16,126 nt of DNA from Prevotella sp. UBA2725 (GTDB lineage: Bacteria; Bacteroidota; Bacteroidia; Bacteroidales; Bacteroidaceae), in contig DEKJ01000010.1 in the NCBI GenBank assembly GCA_002353825.1, forward strand, positions 247-16,372, written 5' to 3'. The translations under genes were made by a program, and so were the position numbers. This document shows, piece by piece, positions 1 to 6,087 of this stretch. The notes below the pieces were generated by a model, which worked only from the letters and a program-made list of their open reading frames with translations, searched no databases and was not told the origin of the DNA. Position 1 is the stretch's first letter. Each line of letters begins with the position of its first letter.

Positions 1-1499
1 TTCACACCGCATTCCTTGCATGAGGCAAGAAGTGACACGATTATGCAAGTGTTCTCCGCTGCCTCATGGTTACCGGCGAAGAGCCAGTTCTTGCGTCCTA
101 TGACTATATTCTTCTGTGCTCTTTCTACACCATTGTTGTCTATCTCGAGCCTGCCATCTGTCAGATAGACCTTGAGAGTACTCATGATCTTTGATATATG
201 GTTGACAGCATTACCGAGAAGGCCCTTGGGACGATATTGGACTTCAGGTAGCCCTGCTGCCTCTACCAGCCATTCTTCCAAAGCATCAATCATGGGCGCA
301 GACATCTTCTGCCTGAGTTCCTTTCTTTGCTCCGGAGTCATATGCTTACTGTCAGCAATATGCTCTACATTATACATCTGTTGTATGCAGGACATCGGCT
401 TGGCAGTTACCTTCTCATTTTCCTTCTCTGATTTTTCCAGGTACCTTCTTGAGTGAGCCCAGCAGCCGACATGGCACGCCAAGGCCTCCTTGCAAATGGA
501 CTCATATACACTGTAATCGTCTGTCTGCAAGTAACCTTTAAAGTTGCCAAGTAATTCTTTTCCTGTTTTTCCGCTCCTGGATCCTTCATTGGGATATGTG
601 TAACAAATCAGTTTTAGCAGCGGCGCTCGAAGTGTCCAGATGTATTCTTTTAATGCCTTGTGTTTTTCTTTATTCACTACGGGTATTGTCGTACCATCGG
701 ACTGCAGATAATCAGTTTCCGTGAGCACTGCAGTCTGAAGGACCTCATAGAGAGGCTTGAGCATTTCAGCCATAGGCTTGAACCATCCCTCTATTGTGGT
801 CTTAGGTAAATCTATACCGAGATGAAGATATTTCTGATGCTGACGATAGTAAGGGAGATAATAGAGAAACTTATCAAGCATAACTTCGGCTATCAAGCTG
901 AAGCCGGGAAGTCCTTTGGGAATGGGAACAACCGGTGCCGGTGCGACGATTATGCCTGGCTGTCCTTTAGGAGGTACAACACAGCCGTTGATAAGACCAT
1001 AAATAGGTCTCTTGTGAACAAGCACATACATTTTGCCCGGTTCCGTCTCTAAGGTTTCGCTCTCCTCGTATCCAAGGAGCTTGTATTTACTCAAGTCATA
1101 GCCCTCCACTTTCTCGATGACCTCACGTCGGGGCAAGCCCTGGGTCATAAGACGAGTCGGATGCTTCTTGTCTTTCTTCTGAGTCGCTTCCTTTTTCTGC
1201 TGTGCTATTTCTTTATCTGCCTGCTTACGCTGTTCTTCTATCTGCTCAGCCTCATTTTGCCACTCCTCAAAGGAAATCGTCAATTGGCGTGGGTCTACAG
1301 CTTTCTTCTTTTCAGACTTGCATCCGAAAACCTGCCTTTTGAACCAGGCAAGCTGCGCCTCAAGCTGGAAATTCTTCTCTTTAAGCTTGGCATTCTCTTC
1401 TGTAAGGCTTTTAATCTTTGAAGCGTCATCACGCTCCACCTTGCCGAGTCTGATCTGCAAGGCGACTAACTGCTGTGATATCGCTTCCATTTGTGTCAT
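1..1499 (-). CDS. tnpC: IS66 transposase TnpC (DDE), 3' end off window
   Basis: This is the catalytic transposase of the IS66 element. The minus-strand frame from ATG at 1499 stays open to base 1 (499 codons), so the C-terminus, perhaps a few tens of residues, is missing only because the window ends. Residues about 10-60 are Glu/Lys/Gln-rich and probably coiled coil, followed by the IS66 hallmark FGCKSEKKK. A charged linker and a leucine/tyrosine-rich region (DKFLYYLPYYRQHQ) come next. The DDE core shows the first Asp in LQSDGTTIP, the second in LQTDDYSVY and the Glu in IDNNGVERAQKN. WAHSRRY and GRKNWLFAGN also match the family. It has its own promoter in the 91-nt gap behind tnpB. It is not a pseudogene within the visible part. 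Confidence 0.95.
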   Translation of the reverse strand, partial: MTQMEAISQQLVALQIRLGKVERDDASKIKSLTEENAKLKEKNFQLEAQLAWFKRQVFGCKSEKKKAVDPRQLTISFEEWQNEAEQIEEQRKQADKEIAQQKKEATQKKDKKHPTRLMTQGLPRREVIEKVEGYDLSKYKLLGYEESETLETEPGKMYVLVHKRPIYGLINGCVVPPKGQPGIIVAPAPVVPIPKGLPGFSLIAEVMLDKFLYYLPYYRQHQKYLHLGIDLPKTTIEGWFKPMAEMLKPLYEVLQTAVLTETDYLQSDGTTIPVVNKEKHKALKEYIWTLRAPLLKLICYTYPNEGSRSGKTGKELLGNFKGYLQTDDYSVYESICKEALACHVGCWAHSRRYLEKSEKENEKVTAKPMSCIQQMYNVEHIADSKHMTPEQRKELRQKMSAPMIDALEEWLVEAAGLPEVQYRPKGLLGNAVNHISKIMSTLKVYLTDGRLEIDNNGVERAQKNIVIGRKNWLFAGNHEAAENTCIIVSLLASCKECGV

Positions 1500-1521
1500 T
1501 CTGTATTCTTATTTACACGTA

Positions 1522-1552
1522 CAAAGGTACAAAATATATTTGACATATACAA
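1522..1552 (-). promoter_or_regulatory. Bacteroidetes-type promoter for tnpC
   Basis: On the minus strand the -7 element TACCTTTG (1529-1522) fits TAnnTTTG, with TTG at 1552-1550 and a 20-nt spacer. It lies about 25 nt upstream of the tnpC ATG, so tnpC can be transcribed separately from tnpAB. Confidence 0.6.
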
Positions 1553-1590
1553 GTTTACAAGCGTTTATTTATCAGTAAGTTGAGACTCTT

Positions 1591-1944
1591 TTACCGAGGC
1601 GCAATCACTCTTCTCTGGCGCTTGTCAGGGTTCTCAATAATGCCTTCAACCATCACGACCAAGTCTCGCCACTCCATACTAAAGGACTTAATGCCTGGCT
1701 TATATTCCGGCAGTCTGAACCGGCCTCTGCTAAGTTTCTTTATATACAGTACAAGGCCTCCATCCTCAGCAGAAAGAAGCTTCACTGTATCTTTCTTCCG
1801 ATTGACAAAGATAAATATATCGCCGAATCTCAGTGACTGCCCCATTTGGTTAACCACAATGCCACTAAGGGTATTCATCCCTTTTCTCATGTCTGTTGCG
1901 CCAGGACAAAGGTAGTAGCGCATCGTGTCATTAAGACAGAACAT
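1591..1944 (-). CDS. tnpB: IS66 accessory protein TnpB (ORF2)
   Basis: This is the IS66 ORF2 protein, a small protein required with TnpA and TnpC for transposition in family members; its biochemical role is not settled. The family signature is clear: MRYYLCPGATDMRKGMNTL, then FIFVNRKKDTVKLL, GLVLYIKKLSRGRF and a Trp-containing C-terminal segment. The start chosen is ATG at 1944 (MFCLNDTMRYY), giving 117 aa. It overlaps the tnpA stop by 14 nt, the usual coupled arrangement. An in-frame ATG at 1971 would add nine residues and deepen the overlap. Confidence 0.93.
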   Translation of the reverse strand: MFCLNDTMRYYLCPGATDMRKGMNTLSGIVVNQMGQSLRFGDIFIFVNRKKDTVKLLSAEDGGLVLYIKKLSRGRFRLPEYKPGIKSFSMEWRDLVVMVEGIIENPDKRQRRVIAPR

Positions 1945-2323
1945 GGTCAAGAACTTTATTGATGATGCCAACTGCTATCTTGCAAGAGTCTCCATCAAAA
2001 TGGAAACTCACATTGTTGGGCAGCTTCATTGTTATGCCTTCAGAATACGAGGACTCTGGAGAAGACGGCGTTGCAATGCTTGCCTCCTTAAAAGACTTTC
2101 CCTCTGTGTCCTTCACCTCTATCGGTATCATTCTTTTCTCCGGCGGGACAGGATCACTCACCGTTGATCTGTCAGTCAACCCAAACTGACTGCGCCAATG
2201 ATAATAACTGGTCTTGCTGAATCCTTCCTGAGCACAGAAGTCCTTTACAGTCAAACCGCTTTGCTGCTGACGGCGGTGAATTTCCAAAAATGTGGATTTT
2301 GACATCCTATAATACCTATCCAT
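1931..2323 (-). CDS. tnpA: IS66 protein TnpA (ORF1, helix-turn-helix)
   Basis: This is the first gene of the IS66 element, 130 aa. Residues about 9-45 (FLEIHRRQQQSGLTVKDFCA, then EGFSKTSYYHWR) form the helix-turn-helix expected for IS66 ORF1, which probably binds the IS ends. The rest is a variable linker followed by MKLPNNVSFHFDG, also typical of ORF1 C-termini. An alternative start is Met7 (MSKSTFLEI). A -7/-33 promoter lies 28-57 nt upstream, inside the terminal region of the IS, so expression starts from the IS end. Its stop overlaps the tnpB start. Confidence 0.9.
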   Translation of the reverse strand: MDRYYRMSKSTFLEIHRRQQQSGLTVKDFCAQEGFSKTSYYHWRSQFGLTDRSTVSDPVPPEKRMIPIEVKDTEGKSFKEASIATPSSPESSYSEGITMKLPNNVSFHFDGDSCKIAVGIINKVLDHVLS

Positions 2324-2350
2324 AACATCAATAGTTTAGAATTTTGGATG

Positions 2351-2380
2351 CAAAGGTATTACAGATTAGTCAGATCACAA
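2351..2380 (-). promoter_or_regulatory. IS66 promoter driving tnpA-tnpB
   Basis: The minus strand has TACCTTTG (2358-2351) with TTG at 2380-2378 and a 19-nt spacer, a near-ideal Bacteroidetes promoter. It sits inside the IS terminus and points into tnpA. Confidence 0.65.
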
Positions 2381-2384
2381 GCGT

Positions 2385-2404
2385 AGACTTCCTCGGGTGC
2401 TTAC
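2385..2404 (-). repeat. IS66 terminal end (one inverted-repeat copy)
   Basis: The IS-proximal 20 nt read GTAAGCACCCGAGGAAGTCT on the minus strand starting at 2404. The GTAA start matches the IS66 convention. The partner repeat is outside the window, so the exact length cannot be determined. The adjacent eight host bases 2405-2412 (GAACAATC on the plus strand) are the predicted target duplication. Confidence 0.6.
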
Positions 2405-2595
2405 GAACAATCGACATTGATAATTTCATGTCTAATATTCAAGACTCCCGCTATGTAGGCGGAAGCTTTGATCTCTGCTTCTGCACATCTTTGGCCGTAG
2501 TTTATTGTAAAAGCTATATCAGGCCGTTCAAGATAAGCTAAAGCCATTGAATCCATACCCCCAGAAAGCAAAATACCTCTTTTATTCTGCAGCAT
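2405..2595 (-). pseudogene. QueC-like 7-deazaguanine synthase, 5' part, cut by IS66
   Basis: The N-terminal 63-64 residues of a QueC-family (7-cyano-7-deazaguanine synthase) PP-loop enzyme are present. QueC uses ATP to convert 7-carboxy-7-deazaguanine to preQ0. Visible family features are the PP-loop RGILLSGGMDSMALAY, then INYGQRCAEAEIKASAYIAG, matching the QueC YGQ/E.E..A region. Family proteins are about 220 aa, so roughly 70 per cent is missing. It reads up to ...NVDC and is then joined to the IS66 end, whose GTAA supplies the stop. The start at 2595 (MLQNKRG) overlaps the upstream gene's stop by 14 nt, which suggests coupled translation. The remainder should lie beyond the left edge, on the far side of the IS. 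Whether it is a housekeeping queC or a specialised QueC-like conjugase cannot be told from the fragment; the context favours a specialised role. Confidence 0.88.
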
Positions 2596-3808
2596 ACCAA
2601 CAAGCCTTAAACACAGCAGTTGTAAAATCATTCTCCAAATCGCAATGTGTACCTTTTAGCATGGTCAGACTGTTTGGATTCGTATTCTCTACATAGACCA
2701 CAACCTTCTTTCCTTTAGCAATAGCATACCCCACTTCGAATACAGTTCCCGCATCCACTCCATCAAGAATAGCAAGGACAATATCAGAATTGTTCAGTCC
2801 ATTAAGATCTAGGGGAACTACTTCGTTTGGCTCCCCTATTCCAACATCATGCAAAGGAGAGAAGACTCTCATACCTTCTGATTTCAAAGCAAAATAGAAT
2901 TCATTTACTATCCATTTCTGCCCAAAACTGAAGAATGGACCAGCCAAATATATTTGTTTGTACTCTTTTGATGGAATTAATGCAGGAAAATCAAAATTAT
3001 CCAAAAATGCAGGAATTTTGTCTATATCCCCACTGCTTTCTGAATAACATGCTGCTGATTTGCTTGCATTTAATGCACTAGTCTCCAAATCTATACCATG
3101 AAACCAAAAGTAAGAAAAAGTTGAAGTAAATATATCACCAGAACCAATTGTGAAGACATGATTTGTCTTATACACTGGTATTAAAATTCCTTGATCATCT
3201 TTATGCTGATAAAGTATGGCCCCCTTAGCTCCATTTTTTATAATTAGAGCATAACATTTTTCTTTATCAAAGAAAAACACTTTTATATCATCAATATTAT
3301 TAGCCCCAGACAAGCTCTTTGCCTCTGTCATATTGAGAACATAAACCAATTGCTTCGCCTTAGAACATTTAGAGAACAACTCAGGCATTACTGCCGTTTG
3401 AGGATCATAGACTGCTCTTTCAGCCTCAACATGAAACTTAGCATCCAACATGCCAAAGACTACAACGTTTTCATCTTTAACATCAATTTTTTGTTGATGG
3501 GCATATAAATAATTGAGTTGAGGAGAAATGGCAGATACTCTAAAAGGATGTTCATAATTGAAACAAACGTCAGGTCCCTCTGTTAATCCAAATGTAATGC
3601 CATCTCCCCTATATTTATATGGCAATGAATGAAGAGTCTCATGGCAACATGAGTAGAACTTCAAGCCTTGTGACGCTCCGAATGCTCTGTATAATAGCAA
3701 AGATCTCAATCCTGAGCCGAAAACTCTATTCCAGCCTAGATAGGCATTGCAAATTTCTCTATATGTCCCACCGATTATAGAGATTGAGCCTGTACCCTCA
3801 CCTTGCAT
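2582..3808 (-). CDS. PfkB-type kinase fused to nucleoside 2-deoxyribosyltransferase
   Basis: This 408-aa protein joins two nucleoside-handling domains. Residues about 8-275 look like a PfkB/ribokinase-family kinase: an N-terminal IIGG strand, a divergent substrate-side segment VFGSGLRSLLLYRAFG, the KNGAKGAILY nucleotide-side motif (191-200), and the signature TIGSGDIFTSTF (220-231) with the GSGD anion hole and probable catalytic base Asp225. Residues about 285-390 look like a nucleoside 2-deoxyribosyltransferase: IYLAGPFF (286-293), NNSDIVLAILDG with Asp342/Asp349, and AGTVFEVGYA, in which Glu358 sits at the catalytic glutamate. The N-terminal PfkB motifs are weak, so the kinase substrate is unknown. 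The gene is AT-rich compared with its neighbours. It overlaps the 108-aa gene upstream by 34 nt and the queC-like gene downstream by 14 nt. The fusion would suit base-to-deoxynucleoside-to-nucleotide conversion (inference). Confidence 0.85.
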   Translation of the reverse strand: MQGEGTGSISIIGGTYREICNAYLGWNRVFGSGLRSLLLYRAFGASQGLKFYSCCHETLHSLPYKYRGDGITFGLTEGPDVCFNYEHPFRVSAISPQLNYLYAHQQKIDVKDENVVVFGMLDAKFHVEAERAVYDPQTAVMPELFSKCSKAKQLVYVLNMTEAKSLSGANNIDDIKVFFFDKEKCYALIIKNGAKGAILYQHKDDQGILIPVYKTNHVFTIGSGDIFTSTFSYFWFHGIDLETSALNASKSAACYSESSGDIDKIPAFLDNFDFPALIPSKEYKQIYLAGPFFSFGQKWIVNEFYFALKSEGMRVFSPLHDVGIGEPNEVVPLDLNGLNNSDIVLAILDGVDAGTVFEVGYAIAKGKKVVVYVENTNPNSLTMLKGTHCDLENDFTTAVFKACWYAAE

Positions 3809-4101
3809 ATTCCATTTTCTTTAGATAAAACAACTGCTACATAAAAAGTACCAGTTTTGATACACTGTATAAAAAGGTCCTGATTGTCAAAGATGAGCTT
3901 GCCCAAGACGGTTTGTCCCACCATCACTGTCAATTCATCATCAATTAAATCCACAGGAAGAACATCGCGAACATTGACAGCGTTCAGAACATTATTATCA
4001 ACATCAACGACTGTCGTGTCTTTCTTAAGTAATTCACACGCAACAACCTTACTTGACTTTCCTGGCGTTACGTTGTGAAATGCACTTCCACCACCACTCA
4101 T
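3775..4101 (-). CDS. Small beta-rich protein of unknown function with Gly-rich N-terminus
   Basis: This 108-aa protein is not recognised. It starts MSGGGSAFHNVTPGKSSK, a flexible Gly/Ser-rich tail. The rest alternates hydrophobic strands (KVVACELL, TTVVDVD, ELTVMVGQTVLGKLIF, TFYVAVVLSK, CKVRVQAQ), suggesting a small beta fold. No signal peptide, membrane segment or HTH is visible. It is the first gene of the overlapping module, and its last 34 nt overlap the kinase-transferase fusion. This suggests co-translation and possibly physical partnership. Because it sits with a QueC-like enzyme, it may be a carrier or an N-terminally modified substrate, but nothing in the sequence proves this. No strong promoter is seen upstream; TAACTTTA on the minus strand is a weak -7 candidate. 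Confidence 0.75.
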   Translation of the reverse strand: MSGGGSAFHNVTPGKSSKVVACELLKKDTTVVDVDNNVLNAVNVRDVLPVDLIDDELTVMVGQTVLGKLIFDNQDLFIQCIKTGTFYVAVVLSKENGICKVRVQAQSL

Positions 4102-4334
4102 ATGCTAATTTATTTGATTATCTCAAGCCCCAATTCTTGATGGAGCTTTTAAAGTTATGATTTAATAATAGTATCATGTCGGATACTCATTCTTTGTAGC
4201 AGATCCGCGGAATGTCAAGACTGCTGCCGCAAGATCTGCGAATCGTAGAACTATGAATTTATAAGAATACGAGCCTCTCCTGCCATCCTCCATAGAGAGG
4301 GAGATACGATATCAGGAAAGATATTTGGCTCCCG
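4102..4334. other. Intergenic region with imperfect inverted repeat
   Basis: No gene is seen in these 233 bases. An imperfect inverted repeat at 4199-4239 has arms GCAGATCCGCGG and CCGCAAGATCTGC around about 16 nt. It lacks a flanking T-run, so it is not a standard terminator; it could be a protein-binding site or a terminator-like structure between the hypothetical gene and the 108-aa gene. Confidence 0.4.
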
Positions 4335-4838
4335 TCAGTTCCAAATCTCTTCCAACCCTGTCTTCCATGCTGGGAAGGGAGGATTATTGTAGAGCTCATG
4401 ATAGACGGCAAGGACCTTGTTGACAAGGGTGCGGCCGGCTCCCATGAGGTCGTTGTCAATGGTAAGTGGCAGGGATTCGCTTTGTGGATCTTCAATGAGC
4501 ATGCCGAAGCCATAAATCTTGGTACCATCCTCATCGGTGGACTCGACTTGCATGACGCCATCGGGATCATCGCCCTTCAAGATCGTGTAGAGATTGGGAC
4601 AGCACTTCTCGATCTTCGGGTACTGCACGGCGGGGTTCTGGATACGGTTGAAGTAATGGTGCCAGTTGGCAGTAAGGACGAGCTGGTTCTTGGCTGCACG
4701 CTGCAGGTTGAGGATCGCATAGCAGCCACGATTGAGCTTGTAAATGAGTTCGATGCAGTTCTTGCGGACAGCATAGGTGAAGGTGGGCATCTCGAAGTTG
4801 AAGGTCGCACCAGCCTTATCGGAAAAGAACTTTCGCAT
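4335..4838 (-). CDS. Hypothetical protein, 167 aa
   Basis: A leftward gene of unknown function. The protein is mixed alpha/beta with aromatic and Cys-containing segments (FNFEMPTFTYAVRKNC, LTANWHHYFNRIQNP), an acidic middle (DGVMQVESTDEDGTK) and an amphipathic C-terminal helix (RTLVNKVLAVYHELYNN). It has no signal peptide, membrane segment or known motif. Its codon use (many C/G third positions) resembles the mobile-element genes at 9928-15472 rather than the AT-rich module to its left, so it may be cargo of the same element. A 149-aa antisense frame overlaps it but has no family features. Confidence 0.6.
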   Translation of the reverse strand: MRKFFSDKAGATFNFEMPTFTYAVRKNCIELIYKLNRGCYAILNLQRAAKNQLVLTANWHHYFNRIQNPAVQYPKIEKCCPNLYTILKGDDPDGVMQVESTDEDGTKIYGFGMLIEDPQSESLPLTIDNDLMGAGRTLVNKVLAVYHELYNNPPFPAWKTGLEEIWN

Positions 4839-4849
4839 GATGTTTAATG

Positions 4850-4870
4850 TATTGGCTTCGCCAAGAATCG
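4850..4870. repeat. 21-bp direct repeat, copy 1, containing a hairpin
   Basis: T followed by ATTGGCTTCGCCAAGAATCG, identical to 5524-5544. The core TTGGC-TTC-GCCAA folds as a hairpin. This copy ends immediately before the stop codon of the toxin gene. Confidence 0.85.
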
Positions 4871-5209
4871 TTATTTGACTTGCTTGATGATTTGATTGAT
4901 ATAGGCATCGGAGACGTTGTCTATCTCACTTTTATCATATATTGTCAGTAGAGATATATCAAATAGTTCGTCAGTGAGTTTGCTGACATGGTATATCAGG
5001 ACTCTTGCACCACCACTTTTACCTTTCCCTTTTGATGCAATGGCCATTCTAACTTTGTAAACGCCACCACCTAAGGAAGTACCTTGCATAGGATCATCTT
5101 CCAAGTCATTTAGGAACTTGTCGTAGTCAGTAGCAAAAGACTTGTACCTTTTCGCGAGTGCCTTTGCCATTCGCTTGAACTCAGGGGTGACGTGAAAATC
5201 GACTTTCAT
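4871..5209 (-). CDS. RelE/ParE-family toxin
   Basis: This is the probable toxin of a type II toxin-antitoxin pair, 112 aa. The compact RelE/ParE-like layout is visible: an N-terminal helix rich in basic residues (PEFKRMAKALAKRYKSF), a Gly-rich turn (GTSLGGGVYKVRMAIASKG), the KGKSGGARVLIYHV segment typical of this superfamily, and a final strand-helix (ISLLTIYDKSEIDNV). By family knowledge such proteins cleave ribosome-bound mRNA (RelE/HigB type) or poison gyrase (ParE type); the target here cannot be told apart. It starts 6 nt after the antitoxin stop, in the common antitoxin-first order. Its stop codon abuts the direct repeat at 4850-4870. Confidence 0.85.
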   Translation of the reverse strand: MKVDFHVTPEFKRMAKALAKRYKSFATDYDKFLNDLEDDPMQGTSLGGGVYKVRMAIASKGKGKSGGARVLIYHVSKLTDELFDISLLTIYDKSEIDNVSDAYINQIIKQVK

Positions 5210-5215
5210 TGCTAC

Positions 5216-5455
5216 CTATTTGAAGAGATTGCGAGCATCCTCAAGCTGAATCTTGCCCTCCTGAGCCATTTCCAACTCTTTCAAAGACTGTGATAAGGTC
5301 TCTTTGACAAATGATTTTTGACGTTCTGTCTCAACATCTTCCTCCTTGAACTTCTTAGCAATTGCCTGCTGAACCTTCTTTGGCTGGCTTTGAATGAGAG
5401 CCCAAAGAGCATCTGCTATTGGAATCTGTGAGTTCTGTATCTGTAACGTTGCCAT
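5216..5455 (-). CDS. Antitoxin partner of the RelE/ParE-type toxin
   Basis: This 79-aa, largely helical, charged protein is encoded directly upstream of the toxin. It starts MATLQIQNSQIPIADALWAL and ends with a Glu-rich helix (SLKELEMAQEGKIQLEDARN) suited to wrapping the toxin. No classic DNA-binding fold is obvious, so its identity rests mainly on size and gene order. A promoter and an inverted repeat upstream fit autoregulation of the pair. Confidence 0.8.
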   Translation of the reverse strand: MATLQIQNSQIPIADALWALIQSQPKKVQQAIAKKFKEEDVETERQKSFVKETLSQSLKELEMAQEGKIQLEDARNLFK

Positions 5456-5474
5456 ATTATCTTTCTTTTTGTTG

Positions 5475-5512
5475 CAAATATAATCACTTTTCTTCTGACA
5501 TCAAAATGATTA
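5475..5512 (-). promoter_or_regulatory. Promoter and candidate operator of the toxin-antitoxin pair
   Basis: The minus strand has TATATTTG (5482-5475) and TTTG (5505-5502) with a 19-nt spacer, a strong Bacteroidetes promoter about 20 nt before the antitoxin start. Across it lies an inverted repeat, TAATCACTTTT (5481-5491) and AAAATGATTA (5503-5512), differing by one inserted base. This would let a bound antitoxin or complex block transcription. Confidence 0.7.
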
Positions 5513-5523
5513 TGCTATTATTT

Positions 5524-5544
5524 TATTGGCTTCGCCAAGAATCG
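5524..5544. repeat. 21-bp direct repeat, copy 2
   Basis: Perfect copy of 4850-4870, located just upstream of the toxin-antitoxin promoter. The two copies therefore bracket the complete cassette (4871-5523). Confidence 0.85.
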
Positions 5545-5637
5545 AGCAAATCGGAACAAATCTTTCAAAGGATTGGGGGAAGTTGACCATGTTCGCCCTC
5601 TTCGAGGCCGGTATTCAGGTTATTCGCCACCGAACCA

Positions 5638-5671
5638 CCCCAGGTTACGTCGCTGCGCTCCTTACCTGGGG
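5638..5671. repeat. Palindrome (REP-like hairpin)
   Basis: Arms CCCCAGGT and ACCTGGGG enclose an 18-nt loop. It is followed by a second hairpin at 5683-5699 with arms GCACCTC and GAGGTGC. Closely spaced GC-rich hairpins outside genes are typical of REP-like elements. Confidence 0.65.
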
Positions 5672-5728
5672 CTAACCATGTGGCACCTCTCCGAGGTGCT
5701 AGCTATGCATGGCTGCCATCCGAGGGTT

Positions 5729-5762
5729 AGGGCGCCCACTAGGGGTGCCCCTACGGTGAAAC
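5729..5762. repeat. Dispersed repeat family B, copy 1
   Basis: It reads AGGGCGCCCACTAGGGGTGC and continues to TACGGTGAAAC. It matches 6591-6624 with only a few differences and contains a hairpin (GGGCGCCC / GGGGTGCCC). It lies at the end of the palindrome run. Confidence 0.75.
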
Positions 5763-6056
5763 CGGCGGTACCACCATTGAGTTACAAACATCGGTTGGGA
5801 CATTATTTTAGGGCCGGCATAAAGCACGGCCCCTGCACTGAGACCTATCAGGACGCACAGGAAACGTTGCGATTATTGATTAACTAACATCTTGGGGAAA
5901 AGCATAACTTCCTCAGATACAAAAAGTTGCTATCACATTCAGGCAAGATTGCGCTGATGTGTCTATTTCTTGCGGAACCCGTTTATGCGACTTCCTTTGT
6001 GCATCTTTTACGGCGGACATACTGGGATGTACGGCAGAAAAAGATGATTATCGTTG

Positions 6057-6087
6057 CAAAATTAGGCTTTTTAACAGATAACTGCAA
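6057..6087 (-). promoter_or_regulatory. Orphan leftward promoter
   Basis: The minus strand has TAATTTTG (6064-6057) with TTG at 6087-6085 and a 20-nt spacer, a full consensus match. No gene follows for about 600 nt leftward; the first ATG frame is only 13 codons. It may drive a small RNA or be the remains of a deleted gene. Confidence 0.5.

Larger units (their letters stand above)
1..2404 (-). mobile_element. IS66-family insertion sequence, left end outside window
   Basis: Three consecutive leftward genes have the order and family features of IS66 elements: tnpA (HTH), tnpB (the small ORF2 protein with the TDMRKG motif) and tnpC (DDE transposase). The outermost visible terminus reads GTAAGCACCCGAGGAAG on the minus strand from 2404 inward. 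IS66-family inverted repeats usually begin GTAA, so the boundary is placed at 2404/2405. The element interrupts a queC-like gene, whose artificial stop codon TAA comes from the IS end. The other terminus and the second copy of the target duplication lie before base 1. All visible genes are open, so this copy looks recent and possibly active. Confidence 0.93.

Noticed and set aside
1..1499. Transposase gene as a broken pseudogene
   Set aside because: Translation of the minus strand from 1499 to 1 shows no stop or frameshift and all DDE motifs; the gene simply runs off the window.
4199..4239. Rho-independent terminator
   Set aside because: The inverted repeat has a bulge, a long loop and no T-run on either side.
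4398..4847. 149-aa plus-strand open frame
   Set aside because: It is antisense to the 167-aa hypothetical gene, has no promoter and no recognisable domain. The minus frame fits local gene direction better.
5573..5887. 104-aa plus-strand open frame
   Set aside because: It reads through several GC-rich palindromes and a dispersed repeat, with composition set by the repeats rather than a protein.
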